Positions 57,431-64,000 of a DNA stretch of 64,000 nucleotides are shown piece by piece. Within the stretch, counting starts at the first letter, position 1, and each line of letters opens with the position of its first letter. The position numbers were made by a program, and so were the translations under genes. Below the pieces are notes generated by a model. It was not told the origin of the DNA. It saw only the letters and a list, made by a program, of their open reading frames with translations, and did not search any database. Origin of the DNA: Jiangella aurantiaca (GTDB lineage Bacteria; Actinomycetota; Actinomycetes; Jiangellales; Jiangellaceae); the NCBI RefSeq assembly GCF_004349105.1, contig NZ_SMLB01000008.1:124001-188000 (forward strand). The letters run 5' to 3'.

Positions 57431-57888
57431 GCCTGGTCGGTGCGCCGGCACCGGACTTCGAACTGCCGGACCAGCACGGTTCGGCAGTCCGGCTCTCCTC
57501 GTTGCGCGGCCGGCCCGTCGTACTGGCGTTCTTCCCGTTCGCGTTCACGGGTGTGTGCACCGGCGAACTGACCGCGATCCGCGACTCCCTGATCCCCGCC
57601 GTCGGCGACGCCGCGCACGTCCTGGCCGTCTCGTGCGACTCGATGTTCGCGCTGCGGGTGTTCGCCGACACCGCCGGCCTGGATTTCCCGCTGTTGTCCG
57701 ACTTCTGGCCACATGGGGCGGTTGCGACGGCGTACGGTGTCTTCGATCACGACCGCGGCTGCGCCGTTCGGGGTACCTTCGTAGTGGACGCAGGGGGGAT
57801 CGTCCGCTGGGACGTCGTCAACGCACTTCCCGATGCCAGGGACGTCGACGACTACCGGCGCGTGCTGAGCTCGCTCGGCGCGGCCTGA
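57427..57888 (+). CDS. ahpE: AhpE-type one-cysteine peroxiredoxin
   Basis: 153 residues. The thioredoxin-fold peroxiredoxin has the peroxidatic Cys in FTGVCTGEL with the preceding Thr, and PLLSDFWPHGAVATAYGVF is diagnostic of the AhpE branch known from Mycobacterium tuberculosis. No resolving Cys follows in the usual place. It reduces hydroperoxides and peroxynitrite using a low-molecular thiol or mycoredoxin. It overlaps the DUF3052 gene. Confidence 0.93.
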   Translation: MSLVGAPAPDFELPDQHGSAVRLSSLRGRPVVLAFFPFAFTGVCTGELTAIRDSLIPAVGDAAHVLAVSCDSMFALRVFADTAGLDFPLLSDFWPHGAVATAYGVFDHDRGCAVRGTFVVDAGGIVRWDVVNALPDARDVDDYRRVLSSLGAA

Positions 57889-57950
57889 CGGTCCGGGCAC
57901 CTTCGGCGTTCGCCGGTCCAGAACGACGACAGCAGGAAGGGAGCTCGCCC

Positions 57951-58412
57951 GTGCCGTGCTACCGCTGTGGCGCCCGCCAGTCCGACCCTGCCCGGGGGAC
58001 GAACCTGTGGGTGCGCGGGGTCCGGGCCGATGAGCAGGTGCTGATCTGCCCCGACTGCCAGCAGACGAAGGGCTGGTCCGCCGACCTCGATCACTGCTCG
58101 GTCTGCGGCGCCACCACGCTTGTACGCCGGCTCGGCCACACCGTGTGCCGCTCCTGCGAGGCGTCGGCCACGGCCGAGTTCCTCGCCGTCGAGACGACGA
58201 TGGACCGCGGGTTCGCCATCCGGATGCCCGGCCCCGGCCGGCACCGCCGCACCGACAGCCGCGACCTCTCCGCCGACGTCGCCAGCGCCATCGACCGCGT
58301 CCTTGGTCGCGCGCCGGCCCGGCCCACCCAGTCGGCCATCGCCGACGCCCTCGCCGCCACGGGTCCGACGACCCAGGAACAGGAGAAGGTCCCGCCCGAA
58401 GGCGCCGCCTGA
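57951..58412 (+). CDS. Small zinc-ribbon protein with four CxxC motifs
   Basis: 153 residues; the N-terminal half has four CxxC pairs (CYRC, CPDC, CSVC, CRSC) in zinc-ribbon arrangement, followed by a polar C-terminal segment (DLSADVASAIDRVLG). Function unknown; the pattern fits nucleic-acid or protein binding. The GTG at 57951 has GGAAGGGAG about 8 nt upstream. The stop is 2 bp from the convergent stop of the next minus-strand gene. Confidence 0.7.
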   Translation: MPCYRCGARQSDPARGTNLWVRGVRADEQVLICPDCQQTKGWSADLDHCSVCGATTLVRRLGHTVCRSCEASATAEFLAVETTMDRGFAIRMPGPGRHRRTDSRDLSADVASAIDRVLGRAPARPTQSAIADALAATGPTTQEQEKVPPEGAA

Positions 58413-58414
58413 CG

Positions 58415-58732
58415 TCAGGGGCCGGACCAGCCGGCGCCCGCCCGCGGAAACCGCTGGCTCGGCATCCGCCTCGCCGGCCGCGCCTGACGCGGGGGCGTCG
58501 CGGCGCGCCGGACGTCCTGGGCGGCGGCGCACAGCGGCCCGATCAGCCCGGCCGACAGCTCCTCCACCCAGAGCAGCACGTCGATGTCGGCCGGCCGGCC
58601 GCGATCGTCGAGGTCGAGCGACTGCTGGTACCAGCGCACCACCGACGGCATGAGCGCCCGCAGCGCCGCACGCCGATCGGCCGCCGGTAAACCACCGAGT
58701 GCTTGATCGAGCTCGGCGACGAGATCCCTCAT
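58415..58732 (-). CDS. Short hypothetical protein
   Basis: 105 residues from ATG 58732. The N-terminal two-thirds look helical and amphipathic (MRDLVAELDQALGG, LMPSVVRWYQQSLDLDD, VEELSAGLIGPLCAAAQDV) and the C terminus is a basic disordered tail. No family recognised. It is divergent from the YjbR-like gene. Confidence 0.5.
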   Translation of the reverse strand: MRDLVAELDQALGGLPAADRRAALRALMPSVVRWYQQSLDLDDRGRPADIDVLLWVEELSAGLIGPLCAAAQDVRRAATPPRQARPARRMPSQRFPRAGAGWSGP

Positions 58733-58825
58733 GTCGTGCCCCCTTGTGCGGCGCCGGCACCGGCGCACCGTTGCGCCGGGCCGTCGCCTCACCGCTTGGA
58801 TACCCCACGACGGCGGCCGCCGTCG

Positions 58826-58848
58826 CTCCGGACCGGACCAGTCCGGAG
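58826..58848. repeat. 8-bp inverted repeat in the divergent promoter region
   Basis: CTCCGGAC (58826-58833) and GTCCGGAG (58841-58848) are perfect inverted copies, 7 bp apart, ending 35 bp before ATG 58884. A regulator site or a short hairpin is possible; no regulator is obviously linked. Confidence 0.35.
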
Positions 58849-58883
58849 GCGCGGACGGCTGGCGCACCTGCTTCGATGGGGGC

Positions 58884-59321
58884 ATGGCCGTGCCGATCGC
58901 CGACTTCCTCGCCATCATCGACCGGCTGCCCGGGGCCACCGGGACCGACTCCGACCGGTGGACGACGTTCCGGGTGCACGGCCGGACGTTCGGGTACCTG
59001 TGGCCGGCCACGTCGACCGTCGGGCTGAAGCAGACCATCGCCGAGCAGCTCGCCCTGGTGGCCGAGCGGCCGCACGTGTTCGAGATCCAGTTCACCGCGG
59101 GCGCCTTCGGCTGGGTGGTCGTCCACCTCGACGGCATCGAACGGGACGAGCTGGTGGAGCTGACGTTCGAGGCCTGGCGGCTGACCGCGCCCGAGGTCCT
59201 CGTCGAGCAGCAGGGCGACCGCCTGCCGCTTCAGGGGTTGTCACGGATCGGCGAGCCGTCCGGTCGTCCTGGTGTAGGGCGGTCACCCCGGCCGCCACAG
59301 ACCCTCCGGAAAGGCAGCACC
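58884..59321 (+). CDS. MmcQ/YjbR-like protein with no stop of its own
   Basis: The first ~120 residues resemble MmcQ/YjbR proteins (DFLAIIDRLPGATG, RTFGYLWPATSTVGLKQT, FEIQFTAGAFGWVVVHLDGI, ELVELTFEAWRLTAP). No in-frame stop occurs before the oxidoreductase at 59322, so the frame would read as one fused protein of 398 residues ending at 60080. The segment after about 59230 looks non-coding in composition (LSRIGEPSGRPGVGRSPRPP). A frameshift that removed the original stop, possibly a sequencing error, or a true fusion both fit. The next gene has its own promoter-like signals inside this segment. Confidence 0.55.
59239..59268 (+). promoter_or_regulatory. Possible ECF41-type promoter for the NmrA-like gene
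   Basis: TGTCACG (59239-59245) resembles the TGTCACA -35 element reported for ECF41 sigma factors, and CGTC follows at 59265-59268 (19 bp gap) as a candidate -10, upstream of the oxidoreductase at 59322. The spacing should be checked against known ECF41 promoters. The adjacent ECF41 gene makes it a plausible target. Confidence 0.4.
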
Positions 59322-60080
59322 ATGAAGATCGTCGTCATCGGCGGCACCGGGCTGATCGGCTCGAAGGTGGTCGCGTTCCTCGGCGACCACGGTCACGAGG
59401 CCGTGGCAGCCGCTCCCAACACCGGCGTCAACACGATCACCGGCGAGGGGTTGGCCGAGGCGCTCGACGGTGCCGACGTCGTCGTCGACGTGTCGAACTC
59501 GCCGTCGTTCGAGGCCGCGCCCGCGATGGAGTTCTTCCAGACGTCCACCGGCAACCTCCTCGCCGCGGAGGAGAAGGCCGGCGTCGGCCACCACGTCGCG
59601 CTGTCCGTCGTCGGCACCGACCGGCTGGCCGAGAACGGCTACTTCCGCGCGAAGCTCACCCAGGAGAAGCTCATCGCCGATTCCTCCGTGCCCTACTCGA
59701 TCGTCCACGCGACGCAGTTCTTCGAGTTCCTCAAGGGCATCACCGACGATGCCACCCACGACGGCGTCGTCAGCCTCGCGCCGGTGTACATCCAGCCCAT
59801 CGCCGCGCAGGACGTCGCCGCAACCGTCGCCGAGGTCGCGGCCGGCAGCCCGCTGAACGCGATCGTCGAGGTCGGCGGCCCGGAGCGGTTCCGGCTCGAC
59901 GAGCTCGTTCGCACCACCCTCGCCGCCCGCCAGGACCCGCGGGAGGTCCGCACCGACCCGGCGGCGCGCTACTTCGGCGGCGTCCTCGAGGAGTACACGC
60001 TCGTCCCCGCCGACGACGCCCGCCGCGGCGCCACCCGGCTGGAGGACTGGCGCGCGGCCCAGGCCCAGGCCGTGAAGTAG
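59322..60080 (+). CDS. NmrA-like NAD(P)-binding oxidoreductase, likely ECF41 target
   Basis: 252 residues with the atypical SDR start MKIVVIGGTGLIGSKVVAFLG and a substrate-pocket HATQFFEFLKGI segment; the Tyr-Lys of classical SDRs is replaced by YFRAKLTQEKL. ATG 59322 has GGAAAGG (59308-59314) 7 nt upstream, supporting an independent start. Genes for oxidoreductases/epimerases of this type (COE proteins) are commonly adjacent to ECF41 sigma factors and are their targets. It precedes the sigma gene by 72 bp. Confidence 0.82.
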   Translation: MKIVVIGGTGLIGSKVVAFLGDHGHEAVAAAPNTGVNTITGEGLAEALDGADVVVDVSNSPSFEAAPAMEFFQTSTGNLLAAEEKAGVGHHVALSVVGTDRLAENGYFRAKLTQEKLIADSSVPYSIVHATQFFEFLKGITDDATHDGVVSLAPVYIQPIAAQDVAATVAEVAAGSPLNAIVEVGGPERFRLDELVRTTLAARQDPREVRTDPAARYFGGVLEEYTLVPADDARRGATRLEDWRAAQAQAVK

Positions 60081-60152
60081 GGCCCGGCCGTCGGCGACGG
60101 GGTCTGCCGCGGGCCGCCCGTGGCGGACCCCTCGCCGTATAGGTTTGGTCCC

Positions 60153-61088
60153 GTGACGACGGACGGGCTCGCGGAACGGGACGGCCACCTGCGCGAGGAC
60201 GGCGTCGCCGCGTTCCTCGACGTACGCCCGCAGCTGTTCGGCATCGCCTATCGCATGCTGGGCAGTGTCGCCGAGGCCGAGGACATCGTCCAGGACGCCT
60301 GGATCCGCTGGCAGCGCACCGACCGCAGCGAGGTCGAGAACCCGGCCGCCTTCCTCACCACCACGGCGACCCGGCTGGCCCTGACGGCGGCGACGTCGGC
60401 CCGCGCCCGCCGCGAGACCTACCCCGGCCCGTGGCTGCCCGAACCGGTCGACACCAGCGACGACCCCGCGCTGGGCGCGGAGCGCGCCGAGGCGCTCGAC
60501 CTCGCCGTCCTGCTGCTGCTCGAGAAGCTCAATCCGGCCGAGCGGGCGGTGTACGTCCTGCACGAGGCGTTCGACTACCCCTACCGGCGCATCGGCGAAA
60601 TCCTCGAGATCTCCGAGGCGAACGCCCGGCAGCTGGCCCGTCGCGCCCGCCTGGCCCTGGAGTCAGACCGGTCCGCGCCGGCCCCGCCCCCGGTCCGCCG
60701 CCGGCTCCTCGAGACGTTCGTCGCCGCGGCCCGCGACGGCGACCTCGAGGCGCTCGAGCGGCTGTTCACCCAGGACGTCGTCGCGCGGGCGGACGGCGGC
60801 GGCAAGGTGCACGCGTCGCGGGTCGAGCTGCGCGGCGTCGCGCGGGTGGTGCTGTTCATCGACAACATCCTGCGCAAGTACTGGCACGAGGCCACGTTCA
60901 CCGTCGTCGACGTCAACGGCGGGGCCGGCGTTCTGGTGGCCGACGACGCCGGCATGCCGCTGGCGATCCTCGCCCTCGACGCCACCGAACGCGGCGTCGA
61001 GCGGGTCTTCTTCGTCGTCAACCCGGACAAGATGCGGCAGTTCGAGCCGGCGCCCGAGGCCGGCACCGACGCGGAGTGGGCGCATTAG
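60153..61088 (+). CDS. ECF41-type RNA polymerase sigma factor with SnoaL-like C-terminal domain
   Basis: 311 residues: sigma region 2 (FLDVRPQLFGIAYRMLGSVAEAEDIVQD), region 4 (YVLHEAFDYPYRRIGEILEISEANARQLARRAR) and a C-terminal SnoaL/NTF2-like domain. Three ECF41 hallmarks are present: WLPEP in the linker, DGGGK and NPDK near the C terminus. In this group the fused domain modulates activity and no anti-sigma is needed. TAGGTT lies 7 nt before GTG 60153, so a leaderless transcript is likely. An alternative start upstream at 60120 lacks support. Confidence 0.88.
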   Translation: MTTDGLAERDGHLREDGVAAFLDVRPQLFGIAYRMLGSVAEAEDIVQDAWIRWQRTDRSEVENPAAFLTTTATRLALTAATSARARRETYPGPWLPEPVDTSDDPALGAERAEALDLAVLLLLEKLNPAERAVYVLHEAFDYPYRRIGEILEISEANARQLARRARLALESDRSAPAPPPVRRRLLETFVAAARDGDLEALERLFTQDVVARADGGGKVHASRVELRGVARVVLFIDNILRKYWHEATFTVVDVNGGAGVLVADDAGMPLAILALDATERGVERVFFVVNPDKMRQFEPAPEAGTDAEWAH

Positions 61089-61182
61089 GGTTCGAACCGC
61101 CGGGACCGGGCTGCGGACCGCAAGACATCGCCGATGTGGTGGGTGCAGCCATCGCTCGGTTGACAAGGATCGAGGAGACATC

Positions 61183-61521
61183 ATGAACACGATCGTGACC
61201 GACGAGCAGATTCGGGATCTGGCGGAAAGGGCGAAGCCTTACAGCCTGGCGGTCCTTCGGTGGGGTCCGGAGAGGAACATGGACGGTGCTGAAGCAACGG
61301 AACTGGAGCACCAACGACGAATGGTGTCGCTGCGCGCTGACGGCGTGATTGCGATCCTGTGTCCGATCGCCTCCGACGCACTGGCCGGCGTGGCCATCAT
61401 GAACGTGCCGACCGAGGAAGCCGAGGAGATCATGGACGCGGACCCCTGCGTCCGGGCCAGGATGATCCTCTGCGAGGTCTACTCGTGCCATGGCTTTCCA
61501 GGAGACGCTCTGCCCGCGTGA
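61183..61521 (+). CDS. YciI-like protein
   Basis: 112 residues with a ferredoxin-like pattern similar to the YciI family: SLAVLRWGPERN, EATELEHQRRMVSLRADGVIAILCPIAS, VPTEEAEEIMDADPCVRARM. Family members are small dimeric enzymes or isomerase-like proteins of mostly unknown role. ATG 61183 follows GAGGAGA (spacing 4). The 94-bp interval after the sigma gene has no further feature. It may belong to the ECF41 target set (inference). Confidence 0.65.
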   Translation: MNTIVTDEQIRDLAERAKPYSLAVLRWGPERNMDGAEATELEHQRRMVSLRADGVIAILCPIASDALAGVAIMNVPTEEAEEIMDADPCVRARMILCEVYSCHGFPGDALPA

Positions 61522-61602
61522 ACGAGCCCGCCGACGCGATCCTTGATCATGAGCTGTGAATCTTCCCTCTAAGGTGGCCACCCGCAGATCGGAGTTCATG
61601 AG

Positions 61603-63759
61603 GTGAACCCCTTGGCCACCAGCGCGTTCGACCTTCACGACCACCTCGCCCCCAAGGCCGACCCGGCACTGATCGCCGGCGACGAGCGGCACTTCGCGGC
61701 CATCGCGGAGAGCCTCGAGCAGACGATCGCCGAGCTGTCCGACCGCCTCGCCGCCGCGCGCAAGGCGCCCGGGGGCACCGGCCAGGAGGCCATGGACCGT
61801 GACCTGGAGATCCACCGGCTGACCGCCCGGCTGCGCACCCTGCGCCGCTTCGGCCTGGACCTGTGCCTGGGGCACATCGTCCGCGCGGACGACCCCGAGC
61901 CCATGTACATCGGACGGCTCGGCCTCACCGACCGATCCGGCCGCCGGCTGCTGCACGACTGGCGCTCGCCGGCTGCCGAGCCCTTCTTCGGCGCGACGCA
62001 CGCCAACCCGATGGGCCTGACGAGCCGCCGCCGGTACCGCTGGACGCGCGGCCGGATCGGCGACTACTGGGACGAGGTGTTCACCCCGGACGGCCTTGCC
62101 AACGACGCCGCGCGCGTCGCCTTCGATGACCAGTCCGCCTTCATCGCCAGCCTGGGCAGCAGCCGGTCGGACCGGATGCGCGACGTGCTCGGCACCATCG
62201 CGGCGGACCAGGACGCCATCATCCGCGCGGGCTCGCGGGGCGCGCTCGTCGTCGACGGCGGTCCCGGCACGGGGAAGACGGTCGTCGCGCTGCACCGCTC
62301 CGCGTACCTCCTCTACTCCGATCCTCGCCTCGGGCGCCGCCGGGGCGGTGTGCTGGTCGTGGGTCCGCACCAGCCGTACCTCGCCTACGTCGCCGACGTC
62401 CTCCCCAGCCTCGGCGAGGAGGGCGTGCGGACGTGCACTCTGCTCGACCTGGTCGCCGAGGGAGCCACGGCGGCCGTCGAGACCGACCCGGAGGTGGCCC
62501 GGCTGAAGTCGTCCGCAGGCCTGGTGAAGGCGATCGAGAAGGCGGTCCGGTTCTACGAGGAGCCGCCCGCCGAAGGCATGACGGTCACCACCCACTGGGA
62601 CGACGTCCGGCTCACCGCCGAGGACTGGGCCGAGGCGTTCGACGCACCGGATCCGGGCACGCCGCACAACGAGGCGCGCGACCTGATCTGGGACGAGCTG
62701 GTCACGATGCTGCTGGACCGGCAGGACGGCGACGTCCCGGCCGAGCTGTTCGCGAAATCGCTGCTGCAGAACCGGCAGTTGGTCACGACGTTCAACCGGG
62801 CGTGGCCGGTGCTCGACGCGGCCGACGTCGTCGGGGACCTGTGGTCGGTGCTGGCCTACCTGCGGCTGTGCGCGCCCTGGCTCAGCGCCGACGAGGTCCG
62901 GGCGCTGCAGCGACGGGACGCCCAGGCCTGGACGGTGTCCGACCTGCCCCTGCTCGACGCCGCCCGGCAGCGGCTCGGCGATCCCGAGACGTCGCGACGC
63001 CGGCGCCGGCAGGAAGCGGCCCGCGCCGCCGAGCGGCAGGAGCGGGCCCGGGTGGTCGGTCACCTGATCGAGACCGACGACTCCGAGATGCAGCTGATGT
63101 CCATGCTGCGCGGGGAGGATCTGACGACCGCCCTGGACGACGCGGACGCCCTGCCCGCCGCCGACCCGGACCAGCTGGCCGGCCCGTTCGCGCACATCGT
63201 CGTCGACGAGGCGCAGGAGCTGACCGACGCGGAGTGGCAGATGCTGCTCGCGCGCTGCCCGTCCCGCAGCTTCACCATCGTCGGCGACCGCGCCCAAGCC
63301 AGGCACGGGTTCACCGAGTCGTGGGAGCAGCGGCTCGAGCGGATCGGGCTGAACCGGATCACCGTGGCCTCGCTGAGCATCAACTACCGCACGCCGGAGG
63401 AGGTCATGGCGGAGGCCGAGCCGGTCATCCGGGCGGCGCTCCCGGACGCGAACGTGCCGGTCTCCATCCGCCGCGGCGGCGTCACCGTCCATCACGGGTC
63501 CGTGTCGGAACGAGACGCGGTCCTGGACGCGTGGCTGGCCGAACACGCCGAAGGCATCGCGTGCGTCATCGGCGATCCCACGTTCCGTGCGACGTCCCGC
63601 GTCCGGTCGCTGACCCCCGAGCTGGCGAAGGGGCTCGAGTTCGACCTGGTCGTGCTCGTCGATCCGCGGACGTTCGGCGAGGGCATCGAGGGCGCGGTCG
63701 ACCGCTACGTCGCGATGACCCGGGCCACCCAGCGACTCGTGATTCTCACCAGTTCCTGA
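61603..63759 (+). CDS. HelD/HelR-type RNA polymerase recycling ATPase (UvrD-like)
   Basis: 718 residues of the HelD/HelR class of superfamily 1 ATPases: an N-terminal helical arm (residues 1-110, ALIAGDERHFAAIAESLEQTIAEL) that enters RNA polymerase, Walker A GGPGTGKTV (about residue 224), Walker B VVDEAQEL, SINYRTPEEV and motif VI-like YVAMTRATQRLV. These proteins remove stalled RNA polymerase from DNA; HelR members confer rifamycin resistance by displacing the drug. GTG 61603 has GGAG 8 nt upstream. I see no rifamycin-associated palindrome upstream, so a HelD-like housekeeping function is as likely as HelR. The gene is monocistronic. Confidence 0.87.
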   Translation: MNPLATSAFDLHDHLAPKADPALIAGDERHFAAIAESLEQTIAELSDRLAAARKAPGGTGQEAMDRDLEIHRLTARLRTLRRFGLDLCLGHIVRADDPEPMYIGRLGLTDRSGRRLLHDWRSPAAEPFFGATHANPMGLTSRRRYRWTRGRIGDYWDEVFTPDGLANDAARVAFDDQSAFIASLGSSRSDRMRDVLGTIAADQDAIIRAGSRGALVVDGGPGTGKTVVALHRSAYLLYSDPRLGRRRGGVLVVGPHQPYLAYVADVLPSLGEEGVRTCTLLDLVAEGATAAVETDPEVARLKSSAGLVKAIEKAVRFYEEPPAEGMTVTTHWDDVRLTAEDWAEAFDAPDPGTPHNEARDLIWDELVTMLLDRQDGDVPAELFAKSLLQNRQLVTTFNRAWPVLDAADVVGDLWSVLAYLRLCAPWLSADEVRALQRRDAQAWTVSDLPLLDAARQRLGDPETSRRRRRQEAARAAERQERARVVGHLIETDDSEMQLMSMLRGEDLTTALDDADALPAADPDQLAGPFAHIVVDEAQELTDAEWQMLLARCPSRSFTIVGDRAQARHGFTESWEQRLERIGLNRITVASLSINYRTPEEVMAEAEPVIRAALPDANVPVSIRRGGVTVHHGSVSERDAVLDAWLAEHAEGIACVIGDPTFRATSRVRSLTPELAKGLEFDLVVLVDPRTFGEGIEGAVDRYVAMTRATQRLVILTSS

Positions 63760-63840
63760 TGTCGGGTGCAGCCGCGCCGGCCGCTGCGCTCACGGGCCAT
63801 CGCAGCGCACGCTGACCATGGCTGTGCGGGTCATCGGATG
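63760..63840. other. Short intergenic gap
   Basis: 81 bp between the HelD-like gene and the tRNA. The gap is GC-rich and contains no gene or clear terminator hairpin. Confidence 0.4.
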
Positions 63841-63912
63841 TGGGCGCAGTAGGGTTCGAACCTACGACCCCTGGTTTGTAAGACCAGTGCTCTACCGCTG
63901 AGCTATGCGCCC
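63841..63912 (-). tRNA. tRNA-Val (anticodon UAC)
   Basis: A complete cloverleaf is read on the minus strand: acceptor stem GGGCGCA/TGCGCCC, D-arm GCTC/GAGC, anticodon stem CTGGT/ACCAG enclosing the 7-nt loop CTTACAA (anticodon UAC), a 5-nt variable loop, and T-arm GTAGG/CCTAC with TTCGAAC. The discriminator is A; CCA is not encoded. It reads GUA and probably GUG valine codons. The bases 63913-64000 to its right hold nothing that I can identify. Confidence 0.95.
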
Positions 63913-64000
63913 CGTCGACGTGCGAAGGCTCAGGGTATCGGGAGACCGGCGGGACCTCGAAATCGACGCCGGACCTGCTGTCGTCGGTGCGCCGGCAGCC

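Noticed and set aside
61089-61140. A tRNA-like GGGTTCGAACC stretch just after the ECF41 gene
   Set aside because: Resembles a T-arm but the flanking bases cannot form an acceptor, D-arm or anticodon arm.
63760-64000. Integration (att) site at the tRNA-Val 3' end
   Set aside because: No repeated copy of the tRNA 3' end and no integrase are visible in the window.
1-64000. CRISPR arrays, insertion sequences, transposases and rRNA
   Set aside because: No regular repeat-spacer pattern, no transposase-like protein and no rRNA signature seen on either strand.

Overview
The window is strongly G+C-rich chromosomal DNA, with GTG/ATG starts, tightly overlapping ATGA/GTGA gene junctions and high GC3. 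It carries the actinobacterial fatty-acid operon (fasR-fabD-fabH-acpP-fabF plus a carboxyltransferase), DUF3145 and DUF3052 proteins, an AhpE-type peroxiredoxin, homodimeric AceE and a HelD/HelR RNA-polymerase recycling ATPase. This points to an Actinomycetota bacterium (Streptomyces/Jiangella/Nocardioides-like); the genus cannot be settled from the sequence alone.

Region 1 (1 to about 39.8 kb) is an accessory metabolic island. It starts with a class III CoA-transferase fragment, a CocE-type hydrolase and two condensation-fold acyltransferases. A long plus-strand operon (5271-19768) follows. It combines a short acyl-chain module (KAS III-like, 3-hydroxyacyl-CoA dehydrogenase, an unusual 802-residue ThDP enzyme, an acyl-CoA dehydrogenase-like protein, two hotdog-fold dehydratase halves) with a nonulosonate-type amino-sugar module (NeuD-, LegB-, LegC- and NeuC-like) and ends in an N,N-dimethylformamidase-like protein. 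No NeuB synthase or NeuA cytidylyltransferase is present. Next come a GNAT, a SnoaL-like protein, a Dpp-type transporter lacking ATPases, and two further plus-strand operons (deacylase, threonine-synthase-like, Gfo/Idh, SDR, AKR; then class III aminotransferase, RidA, MlrC, acyl-CoA ligase, fused E1). An IclR regulator with an SMP-30 lactonase sits between them.

The clearest non-obvious signal is a shared operator, GAAAC-N4-GTTTC. It recurs at five to seven promoters across the island, is nearly absent elsewhere in the window, and in several cases lies just downstream of a recognisable -10 box. One copy is in front of the IclR gene itself, so the island probably behaves as one IclR-controlled regulon. 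Paralogue pairs (two SDRs, two extended SDRs, two acyltransferases) suggest two related sub-pathways.

Region 2 (about 39.8-45.1 kb) is a small accessory locus: an unrecognised protein with a C-terminal coiled coil, two tandem GNAT-like paralogues, three small XRE-type regulators and an AlkZ-like winged-helix protein. A conserved 13-bp element lies exactly 32-33 bp upstream of the start codon of each of the three regulators.

Region 3 (about 45.2-57.9 kb) is core metabolism: DUF3145, a probable small RNA with its own promoter and terminator, the fatty-acid operon with its regulator FasR, a pirin, AceE, a DUF3052 protein and AhpE. FabD carries a degenerate biotinyl/lipoyl-like C-terminal domain.

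Region 4 (57.9-64 kb) has a zinc-ribbon protein, a YjbR-like protein whose frame runs without a stop into an NmrA-like oxidoreductase, an ECF41 sigma factor, a YciI-like protein, HelD/HelR and a tRNA-Val(UAC) on the minus strand.
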